64,000 bases of DNA from Arthrobacter sp. 135MFCol5.1 (GCF_000374865.1 NZ_KB895467.1:1-64000), one strand, 5' to 3'. Numbered from the stretch's first letter, positions 7,553-16,677 are shown. A program made the numbers and translations. The notes: generated by a model not told the origin, from the sequence alone.

Positions 7553-9310
7553 GTGGTGCAGCGATCAAATTCCCGTGTAAATTCCCGGTTCCCGGGCTCC
7601 TCCAAGACGACGAAGCACATTTTCGTCACCGGCGGTGTGGCGTCCTCGCTCGGTAAGGGACTGACGGCTTCAAGCCTTGGTCACCTGCTCCGGGCCCGCG
7701 GCCTGTCCGTGACGATGCAGAAGCTCGATCCCTACCTGAACGTGGATCCGGGCACAATGAACCCCTTCCAGCACGGCGAGGTCTTCGTGACCGACGACGG
7801 CGCCGAGACGGACCTCGACATCGGGCACTACGAGCGCTTCCTCGACGAGAACCTTGAAGGTTCCGCGAACGTTACCACCGGCCAGGTGTACTCCACGGTG
7901 ATCGCGAAGGAACGCCGCGGCGAATACCTCGGCGACACCGTCCAGGTCATCCCGCACATCACGGATGAGATCAAGCGCCGCATGCGCCTGCCCGCCGAGG
8001 GAAAGAACGCCCCCGACGTCATCATCACCGAAATCGGCGGCACCGTTGGCGACATCGAGTCCCAGCCGTTCCTCGAATCCGCCCGCCAGGTCCGCCAGGA
8101 CATCGGCCGCGGCAACGTCTTCTTCCTGCACGTCTCGCTGGTGCCCTACATCGGGCCGTCCCAGGAATTGAAAACCAAGCCCACGCAGCACTCCGTGGCC
8201 GCGCTGCGCTCCATCGGCATCCAGCCCGAAGCGATCGTGATCCGTTCGGACCGCGAAGTTCCCGAAGCCATGCGGGAAAAGATCGGCCGGATGTGCGACG
8301 TCGACATCGACGCCGTGGTCAACGCCGCCGACGCCCCGAGCATCTACGACATCCCCAAGACCCTGCACTCCCAGGGACTGGACTCCTACATCGTCCGCGC
8401 CCTCGACCTGCCGTTCAAGGACGTCGACTGGACCAGCTGGGACAAACTGCTCGACGCCGTCCACAACCCCAAGCACCACGTCGAGATCGCCCTGGTGGGC
8501 AAGTACATCGACCTGCCCGACGCCTACCTTTCGGTGACCGAAGCACTGCGCGCCGGCGGCTTCGCCAACGAGGCCAAGGTGAAGATCCGCTGGGTCCCGT
8601 CCGACGAGTGCGAGACGCGCGAAGGCGCCATTAAAGCGCTCGACGGCGTCGACGCCATCTGCGTGCCGGGCGGCTTCGGCATCCGCGGACTGGAAGGGAA
8701 GCTCGGCGCCTTGAAGTTCGCCCGCGAAACCAAGCTCCCCGTCCTGGGTTTGTGCCTGGGCCTGCAGTGCATGGTCATCGAGTACGCCCGCAACGTGGTG
8801 GGCCTGGAGGGTGCCTCTTCCAGCGAGTTCGAACCGGACTCCAAATACCCCGTCATCGCCACGATGGAGGAACAGCTCGAGTTCGTCGAAGGGGGCGGAG
8901 ACCTCGGCGGAACCATGCGCCTGGGCCTCTACGAAGCCAAGCTTGACGAAGGCTCGGTCATCGCCGGAACGTACGGCGCCACCACCGTCAGCGAACGCCA
9001 CCGGCACCGGTACGAGGTCAACAACAAGTACCGCCAGCAGATTGCCGACAAGGGCCTGGTCTTCTCAGGTACCTCGCCGGACGGCAAGCTGGTGGAGTTC
9101 GTCGAGCTGCCCGCCGACGTTCACCCGTACTACGTGGCCACGCAGGCGCACCCCGAGCTGAGCTCGCGGCCCACCCGCCCGCACCCGCTGTTCGCCGGCT
9201 TGGTCAAGGCGGCCCTGGACCACCAAGGCGCCCGATCCCAGGCGGTTGCCGACACGGCTGCGCCCGTGGCCGGGAAGGCCGCGGCATCCGGTACGGTTAC
9301 CGCTAAGTAG
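7553..9310 (+). CDS. pyrG: CTP synthase
   Basis: A 585-residue enzyme that aminates UTP to CTP with glutamine and ATP. The N-terminal synthetase domain has VTGGVASSLGKGLTASSLG and the C-terminal class I glutamine amidotransferase has the nucleophile elbow GLCLGLQCM and the His-Glu segment QAHPELSSRP. I chose GTG 7553 because of the TAGGCT box just upstream and the lack of a ribosome site before the in-frame ATGs at 7523 and 7535, which remain possible. The last 25 residues are an Ala-rich tail. Position between recN and the Nudix gene is conserved in actinobacteria. Confidence 0.95.
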   Translation: MVQRSNSRVNSRFPGSSKTTKHIFVTGGVASSLGKGLTASSLGHLLRARGLSVTMQKLDPYLNVDPGTMNPFQHGEVFVTDDGAETDLDIGHYERFLDENLEGSANVTTGQVYSTVIAKERRGEYLGDTVQVIPHITDEIKRRMRLPAEGKNAPDVIITEIGGTVGDIESQPFLESARQVRQDIGRGNVFFLHVSLVPYIGPSQELKTKPTQHSVAALRSIGIQPEAIVIRSDREVPEAMREKIGRMCDVDIDAVVNAADAPSIYDIPKTLHSQGLDSYIVRALDLPFKDVDWTSWDKLLDAVHNPKHHVEIALVGKYIDLPDAYLSVTEALRAGGFANEAKVKIRWVPSDECETREGAIKALDGVDAICVPGGFGIRGLEGKLGALKFARETKLPVLGLCLGLQCMVIEYARNVVGLEGASSSEFEPDSKYPVIATMEEQLEFVEGGGDLGGTMRLGLYEAKLDEGSVIAGTYGATTVSERHRHRYEVNNKYRQQIADKGLVFSGTSPDGKLVEFVELPADVHPYYVATQAHPELSSRPTRPHPLFAGLVKAALDHQGARSQAVADTAAPVAGKAAASGTVTAK

Positions 9311-9337
9311 TCAATAGAGCAGAAGAAGGACGGCGCG

Positions 9338-9997
9338 ATGCCTGGTACACCTGAAACCACCCCTGCAACGCAGGTTTCGGATGCACCAAGCCCGCGCCGT
9401 CTTTTGTCTACCGAGAAGGTGTACCAGGGCCGGATCTGGGACGTCGTCAGCGACACTTTCCAGCTTTCCGAGTCCGGGGATGCGCTGACCCGCGACTACA
9501 TCGACCACCCCGGGGCAGTGGCTGCCCTGCCCATGGATGCCGAGGGCCGCATCCTGCTCCTGAAGCAGTACCGGCACCCGGTAGGGATGGATTTGTGGGA
9601 GGTGCCGGCCGGCCTGCTCGATGTCGAAGGCGAAGATTTCGTGGTGGGCGCCGCCCGCGAACTTGCCGAGGAAGCCGACCTTGCCGCCGGAACCTGGAAC
9701 GTCCTTGCCGACGTCTTTAATTCGCCCGGCTCGTCCAGCGAAGCAATCCGTATCTACCTGGCCCGCGACCTCACCGAGATCCCGCACCACGAACGCCACG
9801 AGCGGACCGACGAGGAAGCGGAGATCGAGTTCCACTGGATCAGCCTGGACGATGCCGTGGCCTCCGTCCTGGCCGGGCGCCTGCACAACCCGTCCGCTGT
9901 CGTCGGGATCCTTGCCGCCGCAGCCGCCCGTGCCGGCAACTTCCAGGTACTCCGCCCCGCCGACGCCCCCTGGCCCGCGCACCCCAGCCAGCGCTGA
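9338..9997 (+). CDS. Nudix hydrolase, probable ADP-ribose pyrophosphatase
   Basis: A 219-residue protein similar to the ADP-ribose pyrophosphatase encoded beside pyrG and xerD in mycobacteria (Rv1700 position). The Nudix box is GLLDVEGEDFVVGAARELAE followed by EADL, so the REL-x-EE core that binds metal is intact, but the usual Gly after EE-x is Asp. ADP-ribose hydrolysis is inferred from context and the SSS/ExxR-type region after the box. The start has AAGGA upstream. The stop overlaps xerD by one base (TGATG). Confidence 0.88.
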   Translation: MPGTPETTPATQVSDAPSPRRLLSTEKVYQGRIWDVVSDTFQLSESGDALTRDYIDHPGAVAALPMDAEGRILLLKQYRHPVGMDLWEVPAGLLDVEGEDFVVGAARELAEEADLAAGTWNVLADVFNSPGSSSEAIRIYLARDLTEIPHHERHERTDEEAEIEFHWISLDDAVASVLAGRLHNPSAVVGILAAAAARAGNFQVLRPADAPWPAHPSQR

Positions 9998-11028
9998 TGG
10001 GTCCCGGTCCTTCGGCTGAACCGGTGCCTTCCGCCGGACCGGCGCCGCGAACCGCTGCGGCCGCTGCAGACGCGGAACCGGCAGCAGGACGTTCCGGGGC
10101 CATCGACCGGGCCATCACCGATTATTTGCAGCACGTGGGCGTGGAGCGGGGATTGGCCGCCAACACACTGGCGGCCTACCGCCGCGACCTCGCCCGGTAC
10201 GCCCGGTACCTCGCGGCCGCCGGCTGCAGCCGCCCGGAGGACATCACCCGTCATCATGTCACCGGCTACGTCCGCGCCCTCTCCGACGGTTCCGACGGCG
10301 GCTCCGCCTTGGGAGTGCGGTCAGCGGCCAGGACAGTGGTGGCGGTAAGGGGACTGCACAAGTTCTGGGCCCTCGAAGGGTACACGCCGGCCGATCCCGC
10401 CAGCGAAGTCCATCCGCCGATGGCCGGCAAACGGCTGCCCAAAGCCATCAGTGTGGACGAGGTGACCCGCATCCTCGAGGCCGCGGGCACTGATACTGCC
10501 ACCGGGTTGAGGGACCGGGCCCTGCTCGAATTCCTCTATTCCACCGGAGCGCGGATCAGCGAGGCGGTGGGGCTGGACGTCGATGACATCACCCTCGCGG
10601 AGCCCGGGGCGGGTCCCGCCATCGTCCGGCTGTTCGGCAAGGGCTCGAAGGAACGGCTGGTCCCGCTGGGGTCGTACGGGGCACGCGCCCTCGATGCCTA
10701 CCTGATCCGCGGCCGCCCGCTGCTCGCCGCCAAGGGCAAAGGCACACCGGCCCTGTTCCTCAATGCCCGCGGCGGACGGATCAGCAGGCAGAGCGCCTGG
10801 ACCATCCTGAAGGCTGCTGCGGAGAAAGCCAACATCACCAGGGACGTCTCACCCCACACGCTGCGCCACTCGTTCGCCACCCACCTCCTCGAAGGGGGCG
10901 CCGATGTCCGGGTGGTGCAGGAACTGCTGGGCCACGCCTCCGTAACCACCACCCAGGTCTACACGCTGGTCACCGCCGACACACTGCGGGAGATCTATGC
11001 GGCGGCGCATCCCCGGGCGTTGGGCTGA
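9997..11028 (+). CDS. xerD: Site-specific tyrosine recombinase XerD
   Basis: A 343-residue recombinase that with XerC resolves chromosome dimers at dif. The core-binding SAM-like domain (about 35-125, VERGLAANTLAAYRRDL) is followed by the catalytic domain with Arg in GARISEAVGL, HTLRHSFATHL (His and Arg), LGHASVTTTQVYT (His and nucleophile Tyr). About 30 extra Ala/Pro-rich residues precede the core, which may mean a later start is used. The next gene in many relatives is the parA-scpAB group; here a 12-kb block intervenes. Confidence 0.95.
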   Translation: MGPGPSAEPVPSAGPAPRTAAAAADAEPAAGRSGAIDRAITDYLQHVGVERGLAANTLAAYRRDLARYARYLAAAGCSRPEDITRHHVTGYVRALSDGSDGGSALGVRSAARTVVAVRGLHKFWALEGYTPADPASEVHPPMAGKRLPKAISVDEVTRILEAAGTDTATGLRDRALLEFLYSTGARISEAVGLDVDDITLAEPGAGPAIVRLFGKGSKERLVPLGSYGARALDAYLIRGRPLLAAKGKGTPALFLNARGGRISRQSAWTILKAAAEKANITRDVSPHTLRHSFATHLLEGGADVRVVQELLGHASVTTTQVYTLVTADTLREIYAAAHPRALG

Positions 11029-11112
11029 ACAGCCGGACTACCTGCCGGGCCACTGTCCTCTTCCGAAAAAATATTCCGGTGCTCTGTAAGAAACGCTCCC
11101 GCCCGGGACACT

Positions 11113-11118
11113 TAGTCT
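11113..11118 (+). promoter_or_regulatory. Possible -10 box of the ECF sigma gene
   Basis: TAGTCT lies 38 nt upstream of the sigma-factor ATG. A TGTAAGAAACG at 11085-11095 could be part of an ECF-type -35, but the spacing (22 nt) is wrong for a housekeeping promoter. The assignment is tentative. Confidence 0.25.
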
Positions 11119-11155
11119 TCACAAGGAAGTCATCACGGGGTCCGGGGGAAACACT

Positions 11156-11659
11156 ATGTTGGCCGCAAAAGAGCAGGCGTTCATTGAACTCCACACTCAG
11201 CACTTCGGGCGGATGTACCGCTACATCGCCTGCCGTATCACCGACCGGTACCGGGCGGAGGAACTGGCGGCGGACGTCTTCAGGATTGCCTGGGAGAAAC
11301 AACTGCCGGAACCGCCCGGCATCGGCTGGCTGCTGGCCACTGCGCGGCATGTTCTCGGAAATGAGTACCGGGGCCGCCATCGCCGCCAGGAGCTGATCGG
11401 GCGCCTGAAGGACCAGGCCCGCGGACAGTGCCCTGAACCGGACACGGCGGAACAGGAGGCTGTGGCGGAAGTTCTCATCCGCCTGAGGGACCGGGACCGG
11501 GAAGTCCTGATGCTCAGCTACTGGGACGATCTGACCATCCCCGAACTGGGCCAGGCCGTGGAATGTTCGCCCGGCACCGCCGCGGTGCGGCTGCACCGGG
11601 CCCGGCGCGCGTTCGCGAATGCCGCACCCCCGCACCTCATGACCGAACGGAAGGATTAG
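11156..11659 (+). CDS. RNA polymerase ECF-type sigma factor
   Basis: A 167-residue group IV sigma factor. Region 2 spans about residues 8-45 (FGRMYRYIACRITDRYRAEE, then ADVFRIAWEK) and region 4 about 100-150 (LRDRDREVLMLSYWDDLTIP and a helix-turn-helix ending in RLHRARRAF). ECF factors switch on small stress regulons and are usually held by a cognate anti-sigma factor. The gene 2 nt downstream encodes a membrane protein and is the likely partner. The target genes cannot be told from the window. Confidence 0.92.
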   Translation: MLAAKEQAFIELHTQHFGRMYRYIACRITDRYRAEELAADVFRIAWEKQLPEPPGIGWLLATARHVLGNEYRGRHRRQELIGRLKDQARGQCPEPDTAEQEAVAEVLIRLRDRDREVLMLSYWDDLTIPELGQAVECSPGTAAVRLHRARRAFANAAPPHLMTERKD

Positions 11660-11661
11660 CC

Positions 11662-12453
11662 ATGGACCGCATCGAACAGCTGATGAAAGCTGCCAAACCC
11701 CGGACCAGCGAATCGGACCGGGTCGCCGGCAATGACGCCGTCCGCTCCATCATCCTTCCCGCCGACCCGGACGTCCTTTACCCGGCCGGGACCACGCCAG
11801 GAAGGCGCGCTCCGGTCCGGCGAACAGCCGCGCGGACCGCTGCCGGCGCCGTCCTCGCTGCCGCGGCGGTGGCGGGAGCAGTGGTGGTGGGCGGCAGCAT
11901 GATGCCGCAACCGGTGCCTGCGCCGGCAGGGACCGGCACTGCCCCCGCCGCAACGGCCGGCCCCGCGGCGACCCCAACTCCGGCCCCAAGCCTCACGGCA
12001 AGCACCGGGCTGCCGGTGACGGCGTCTACCGCCCCCGCCAGCAATGGAACGGCAACGCCGGAAACGGGCGGTGTTGCGTGCACCATGGACAATGTTGACC
12101 TGCAGCGCAGCGACCAGCAACGAGCTATCCTGCCGATTCCCGCGGACGAACAGAAGTACTACACGGTCCTGGGCTGTGCCGGCGGATGGCTGGCGTTCTC
12201 CATCTCCGATGAAGGGGCCAGGGCGCAGCAGCTCGACGGCGGCAACGCCTGGTACCAGCTGGCCAGGGTGAAGGATGGCAGGTTCCTTTGGGACTTCCGG
12301 CAAATCTACTCAAGTGTCTTCAACTGGGAGTTCCAGGCCATGAACAACCAGGGCCTGACACCCCAGCAGGCGATGGACAAGGAATTTGGGCAGAAGGGGA
12401 TCCCGGTGGAACTTCGGCCGGAACTCGTTGGTGATGGTCCGGCCGCCCGGTAA
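11662..12453 (+). CDS. Single-pass membrane protein, putative sigma-factor partner
   Basis: A 263-residue protein. The first 52 residues are cytoplasmic and charged, then comes one hydrophobic helix (about 53-77, Ala/Val-rich), a Pro/Thr/Ala-rich linker to about 130, and an extracytoplasmic domain with two cysteines (VACTMDN and LGCAGGW) that could form a disulfide. The layout matches the membrane partner often encoded beside actinobacterial ECF factors, but I see no ZAS zinc motif, so an anti-sigma role is inference from position. Start is ATG 11662, 2 nt after the sigma stop. Confidence 0.75.
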   Translation: MDRIEQLMKAAKPRTSESDRVAGNDAVRSIILPADPDVLYPAGTTPGRRAPVRRTAARTAAGAVLAAAAVAGAVVVGGSMMPQPVPAPAGTGTAPAATAGPAATPTPAPSLTASTGLPVTASTAPASNGTATPETGGVACTMDNVDLQRSDQQRAILPIPADEQKYYTVLGCAGGWLAFSISDEGARAQQLDGGNAWYQLARVKDGRFLWDFRQIYSSVFNWEFQAMNNQGLTPQQAMDKEFGQKGIPVELRPELVGDGPAAR

Positions 12454-12475
12454 CGCCGCCCGCTGCCGCCGGTTA

Positions 12476-12481
12476 TAGGGT
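12476..12481 (+). promoter_or_regulatory. Candidate -10 box for a leaderless transcript
   Basis: TAGGGT (within TATAGGGT) lies 7 nt before the ATG at 12489, the same arrangement as at 7539 and 54023. No -35 or ribosome binding site is present in the short gap after the previous gene. Confidence 0.45.
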
Positions 12482-12488
12482 TGGGCAC

Positions 12489-12992
12489 ATGAGATACACC
12501 CCAGTCACCCTCTGTTTCCTCCTGCGGGAGGGGCCAACTGGATCCGAGGTACTGCTGGGACTGAAGCAGACGGGCTTCGGCAGGGGCAAGATCGTGGGCA
12601 TCGGCGGCCACGTGGAACCGGGGGAGACCGACGCGCAGGCCGTGATCCGTGAGGTGCTCGAGGAAACCGCCGTCGTGCTCCGCCACGAAGATCTGTCCGA
12701 CGCCGGAACCGTCCGCTTTGTTTTTCCGGCGCGGCCGGAATGGAACATGGCCACCCGGCTCTTCACCGCGCGCACCTGGCACGGCGATCCGGTGCCCAGC
12801 GATGAGATCCTGCCTGAGTGGTTCAACGTGGAGGCCCTCCCGGTGGAGCGCATGTGGCAGGACGCCGACCACTGGCTGCCTGTGGTGCTCGAAGGCCGCC
12901 GGGTGAACGTGGTGGTCACCATGCACACCGATAACGAGTCCGTCGCGTCGTCTGAAAGCCTCCTGGGCCAGGAGGGCGGCCAGGGCTGTTAA
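12489..12992 (+). CDS. Nudix hydrolase, probable 8-oxo-(d)GTP diphosphatase
   Basis: A 167-residue MutT/MTH1-like protein. The Nudix box is GGHVEPGETDAQAVIREV followed by LEETAV: the metal-binding REV-x-EE core is present, with Ala instead of the usual Gly after it. The N-terminus (RYTPVTLCFLLREG) and a WNMATRLF segment resemble MTH1-type enzymes that remove oxidised purine nucleotides. Substrate is inferred. It faces prpC across a strong bidirectional terminator and is probably transcribed alone from the box at 12476. Confidence 0.85.
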   Translation: MRYTPVTLCFLLREGPTGSEVLLGLKQTGFGRGKIVGIGGHVEPGETDAQAVIREVLEETAVVLRHEDLSDAGTVRFVFPARPEWNMATRLFTARTWHGDPVPSDEILPEWFNVEALPVERMWQDADHWLPVVLEGRRVNVVVTMHTDNESVASSESLLGQEGGQGC

Positions 12993-13045
12993 ACGGCCGA
13001 CGGCGGGCGGGCACCTGGGTGCCCGCCCGCCGTCGGCCGTTCCTG
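12993..13045. terminator. Bidirectional terminator between nudix and prpC
   Basis: A perfect 22-bp inverted repeat (12993-13014 and 13019-13040) with a 4-nt loop separates two converging genes. It is GC-rich and lacks a long T-run, as is usual in actinobacteria. Confidence 0.85.
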
Positions 13046-13052
13046 CCAAACG

Positions 13053-14192
13053 CTAGGGAAGGTGCCGTTCCTCCACGCCGTTGTACTCGCTCAACGGCCT
13101 GATCAGCGAGTTCGAGTCCAACTGCTCCATGATGTGCGCGGTCCAGCCGGTGATCCGGCTGGCCACGAACAGGGGAGTGAAGGTGGGGGTGTCGAAGCCC
13201 ATGAGGTGGTAGGTGGGCCCGGCGGGGTAGTCGAGGTTGGGCTTGATGGCCTTGGCCTCGTCCATCGCGGTTTCCAGCCCGTTGTACAGTCCCAGCAGCT
13301 CCGGGCGGCCGTAGTGGGCGATCATCTTGTCCAAGGCGGCCTTCATGGTGGGAACCCGGGAGTCGCCGTGCTTGTAGACGCGGTGGCCGAATCCCATGAC
13401 CTTCTTCTTCTGGGCCAGGGCATCTTCCATCCATGCTTTGGCCCTGGCGGCGGCTTCTTCGAGGGATTCCTCCTGCCGGATGCCGATCTCGTCGAAGGTG
13501 TGCATGACGGCTTCGTTGGCGCCGCCGTGCAGCGGACCCTTGAGGGCTCCGATGGCTCCGGTCACTGCGGAGTGCAGGTCCGAGAGTGTCGAGGTGATCA
13601 CGCGGGCGGTGAAAGTCGAGGCGTTGAAGGAGTGCTCAGCGTAGAGGATCATCGAGACGTTGAAGGCCTCCACCACTTCCGGGACCTGTTCTTCGCCGAA
13701 GGCCATCCAGAGGAAGTTTGCCGAGTAGCCCAGGTCATCGCGCGGTTCAACCACGTCCTGGCCGTGCCTGCGGCGCTGGTCGTAGGCCACCACCGCGGGC
13801 ATGGCGGCGAACAGGTCGATGGCCTTGGCCATGTTGGCGTCCCGGGACGAATCTTCGGCCAGGGGGTGCCGTGCGCCCATCACCGAGGCTGCGGTGCGGC
13901 AAACATCCATCGGATGGGCCGTGGTGGGCAACGCGTCGATGACTGTCTTGACCACCGGATCCAGGGCCCGGCCGGCCCGTTCCCGCGCGGAAAACTCGGC
14001 GAGCTGTTCTTTCGCGGGCAGCTCCCCGTTCCACAGCAGGTAGGCGACTTCCTCGAAGCTGCACTTGGCAGCCAGTTCCTGGACAGGATAGCCGCGGTAG
14101 AGCAGCGAGTTGGTGTCCGGGTTGACCTTCGATACCGCGGTGTAATCCACCACGACGCCGGCGAGGCCTTTTTTGATCTCATTTTCAGCCAT
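13053..14192 (-). CDS. prpC: 2-methylcitrate synthase
   Basis: A 379-residue citrate-synthase-family enzyme that condenses propionyl-CoA with oxaloacetate. Family segments visible are SLLYRGYPVQELA, GPLHGGANEAV, GFGHRVYKHGDSR (active-site His) and the substrate-binding RPLSEYNG near the end. Its length matches short methylcitrate synthases. The operon context with prpB and prpD separates it from the TCA-cycle citrate synthase. It is last in gntR-prpD-prpB-prpC, 62 nt after prpB, with an AAGGAGT ribosome site before its ATG. Confidence 0.95.
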   Translation of the reverse strand: MAENEIKKGLAGVVVDYTAVSKVNPDTNSLLYRGYPVQELAAKCSFEEVAYLLWNGELPAKEQLAEFSARERAGRALDPVVKTVIDALPTTAHPMDVCRTAASVMGARHPLAEDSSRDANMAKAIDLFAAMPAVVAYDQRRRHGQDVVEPRDDLGYSANFLWMAFGEEQVPEVVEAFNVSMILYAEHSFNASTFTARVITSTLSDLHSAVTGAIGALKGPLHGGANEAVMHTFDEIGIRQEESLEEAAARAKAWMEDALAQKKKVMGFGHRVYKHGDSRVPTMKAALDKMIAHYGRPELLGLYNGLETAMDEAKAIKPNLDYPAGPTYHLMGFDTPTFTPLFVASRITGWTAHIMEQLDSNSLIRPLSEYNGVEERHLP

Positions 14193-14254
14193 GCTGAAAC
14201 TCCTTTGTTCCTAACGCCTGTTGACCGGCCGGGGCCGGCAGTCCGGTGGGGGTG

Positions 14255-15157
14255 TCAGATTCCGGGGATCTGGAAGTTGAAGACCCCGGTGTCAAAGCGG
14301 TTGTAGGCCTCGTAGTCGACGAGGTCATAGAGACGCGCGCGGGTCAGCATGCTCGAAACCTGGGCCTCCTGGGTGCCGTCGGATTTGATCGATTCCAGAG
14401 TACGCTCAGCAGCGCCCATGGCACTACGGAGCAGCGTGACCGGGTAGATCACCATGTTGACGCCGACGCCGGCCAGTTGGTCAACCGTGAAGAGGTCGCT
14501 TTTGCCGAACTCGGTCATGTTGGCCAGGATCGGGACGTCCACGGCATCGCGGATGGCCTGGAATTCGCTGAGGTCCTTCATGGCTTCCGGGAAGATTGCG
14601 TCCGCTCCCGCGTCCACGAGGGCCTTGGCGCGCTGCTGTGCCGCCTCGAGTCCGTCGGTGGCCCTGATATCGGTGCGCGCCATGATCAGGAAGTTCGGAT
14701 CGCGCCGGGCGTCGGCCGCGGCGCGGATCCGCTTGGTGGCGGTCTCGAGGTCCACCACGTTCTTGCCGTCGAGGTGGCCGCAGCGCTTGGGGTTGAACTG
14801 GTCCTCGATATGCAGGCCGGCCAGGCCCGCGTTCTCGAGTTCCTGCACGGTGCGTGCCACATTCATGGGTTCGCCAAAGCCGGTGTCGGCGTCCACGATC
14901 GAGGGCAGGTCTGTCATCCGGGCGATCTGCCCGGCCCGGGTGGCCACCTCGGTAAGGGTGGTCAGCCCGATGTCCGGCAGGCCGAGGTCGTTGGCGAGGA
15001 CCGCGCCGGAGATGTACACCCCGGCGAAGCCCTTTTCCTCGATCAGTCGCGCGGAGAGCGGGTTGAAGGCACCGGGGAACTGCTGGATGGTCCCGGAGGC
15101 CAGCAGTTGCCGAAACCGGATCCGCTTCTGTTCCGGGGTGGTCTTCGAATACAGCAT
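14255..15157 (-). CDS. prpB: Methylisocitrate lyase
   Basis: A 300-residue enzyme that splits 2-methylisocitrate into pyruvate and succinate. It shows the ICL/PEP-mutase signature: DADTGFGEP for metal binding and PKRCGHLDGK with the catalytic cysteine. The ATG at 15157 overlaps the prpD stop by one base (TGATG on the minus strand), so the genes are coupled. The reading frame stays open far upstream inside prpD, but that part is antigenic noise of GC-rich DNA; the family N-terminus (LYSKTTPEQKRIRFRQLL) begins at this ATG. Confidence 0.96.
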   Translation of the reverse strand: MLYSKTTPEQKRIRFRQLLASGTIQQFPGAFNPLSARLIEEKGFAGVYISGAVLANDLGLPDIGLTTLTEVATRAGQIARMTDLPSIVDADTGFGEPMNVARTVQELENAGLAGLHIEDQFNPKRCGHLDGKNVVDLETATKRIRAAADARRDPNFLIMARTDIRATDGLEAAQQRAKALVDAGADAIFPEAMKDLSEFQAIRDAVDVPILANMTEFGKSDLFTVDQLAGVGVNMVIYPVTLLRSAMGAAERTLESIKSDGTQEAQVSSMLTRARLYDLVDYEAYNRFDTGVFNFQIPGI

Positions 15158-16677
15158 CAGAAGAGTCCCTTCGGTGCTGCCGCCAGGTCGATGACGCCGG
15201 GGGCGGCGGTGATGTTCAGCTGGTCCAGCTCGCCCGCGGCGAGGTCGGGGAGGCGTTCGACGGCGGCGAGGAACCTTTCGATCTCGGCCTCCTCCACGAG
15301 CCCGGCGGCAAGGGTACGGAACTTGTTGACGTACTGCTCCCGGGCGAACGGCCGGGCGCCCAGCGGGTGGGCGTCGGCGACGGCGATCTGGTCGGTGATG
15401 ACGGTGCCGTCCTTGAGCGTGATTTCCACCGAACCGCCGAAGGCCTTCTCGGCGATGTCCGGGGAGTGGTAGCGGCGGGTCCATTCGGGATCCTCGACCG
15501 TGGTGACCTTGTGCCACAGTTCCACCGTGTCCGGGCGGCCGGCTCGTTCCGGGGCGTACGAGTCGACGTGGTGCCAGGCGCCGTCCTGCAGCGCGACGGT
15601 GAAGATGTACGGGATGGAGTGGTCCAGGGTCTCGCGGGACGCGGTGGGGCTGTACTTCTGAGGGTCGTTGGCGCCGGAGCCGATCACGTAATGCGTGTGG
15701 TGGCTGGTCTTGATCAGCACGGACTCGACGTTGGCCGGGTCGGTGACCTCCGGGTGTTCCCCGTGCAGCTTGCGGGCCAGGTCGATCCAGGCCTGGGCCT
15801 GGTATTCGGCGGAGTGCTCCTTGGTGTAGGTGTCCAGGATGGCACGCTTGGCCTCGCCGTCCTCTGGCAGTGGCACCGAGTAGTTGGCATCGGGTCCATC
15901 GAGCATCCACGCGATCACGCCGTCTTCGCCTTCGTAGATGGGCACGGGGGAGGTCTGGCCGCGCATGGCACGGTCGGCGGACTCCACGGCCATCTTGCCG
16001 GCGAAGGCGGGGGCGTGGGCCTTCCAGGTGGAGATCTCGCCCTTGCGTGACTGGCGGGTGGCGGTGGTGGTGTGCAGTGCCTGGCCCACGGACTGGAAGA
16101 TAGTTTCGACGTCGAGGCCCAGCAGGGTGCCGATGCCGGCCGCGGCGGAGGGGCCGAGGTGGGCCACGTGGTCGATCTTGTGTTTGTGCAGGCAGATGGC
16201 TTTGACCAGGTTGACCTGGATCTCATAGCCGGTGGCGATGCCGCGCACCAGGTCCTGGCCGCTGGAGCCGACGTGCTGGGCAACGGCGAGGATCGGCGGG
16301 ATGTTGTCGCCCGGGTGGGAGTAGTCCGCGGCCAGGAAGGTGTCGTGGTAGTCGAGTTCGCGGACCGCGACGCCGTTGGCCCAGGCCGCCCATTCCGGGG
16401 CCACGCGCTCCTCGATACCAAAGACCTTCGAGCCCTTGCCGCCGGTGGTAGGGCCGTGGGTGAGCGCCTGGGCGCGGGCGGCAACGATGGGGGCCCGGTT
16501 CAGGGACGCGATGGCCACGGAGGCGTTGTCGATGATCCGGTTGATCACCATGTCGGTGACGTCATCGGTAACCGCCACAGGATCCGCGGCCACCTTGGCG
16601 ATCTTGAAGGCAAGCTGGTCCTCGCGGGCCAGGTTCTCTTCGCTCTTGTAGACGCGGACGTGGTGTTCCTTAACCAT
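15157..16677 (-). CDS. prpD: 2-methylcitrate dehydratase
   Basis: A 506-residue MmgE/PrpD-family protein that dehydrates 2-methylcitrate in the methylcitrate cycle. Visible segments include ELDYHDTFLAADYSHPGDN near residue 105, KICLHKHKIDHVAHLG-like AICLHKHKIDHVAHLGPSAA, and SRKGEISTWKA. I chose ATG 16677 because the family N-terminus (HHVRVYKSEENL) starts there; the frame extends upstream only inside gntR. It overlaps the end of gntR by 8 nt and prpB by 1 nt, so the operon is tightly packed. Confidence 0.95.
   Translation of the reverse strand: MVKEHHVRVYKSEENLAREDQLAFKIAKVAADPVAVTDDVTDMVINRIIDNASVAIASLNRAPIVAARAQALTHGPTTGGKGSKVFGIEERVAPEWAAWANGVAVRELDYHDTFLAADYSHPGDNIPPILAVAQHVGSSGQDLVRGIATGYEIQVNLVKAICLHKHKIDHVAHLGPSAAAGIGTLLGLDVETIFQSVGQALHTTTATRQSRKGEISTWKAHAPAFAGKMAVESADRAMRGQTSPVPIYEGEDGVIAWMLDGPDANYSVPLPEDGEAKRAILDTYTKEHSAEYQAQAWIDLARKLHGEHPEVTDPANVESVLIKTSHHTHYVIGSGANDPQKYSPTASRETLDHSIPYIFTVALQDGAWHHVDSYAPERAGRPDTVELWHKVTTVEDPEWTRRYHSPDIAEKAFGGSVEITLKDGTVITDQIAVADAHPLGARPFAREQYVNKFRTLAAGLVEEAEIERFLAAVERLPDLAAGELDQLNITAAPGVIDLAAAPKGLF

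Noticed and set aside
9997..11028. Phage or integron integrase rather than XerD
   Set aside because: Conserved neighbours, full XerD motifs, and no attachment site or phage genes nearby.
15158..15910. N-terminal extension of prpB
   Set aside because: The open frame runs antisense-free but inside prpD in another frame; the family start and a TGATG overlap place the ATG at 15157.
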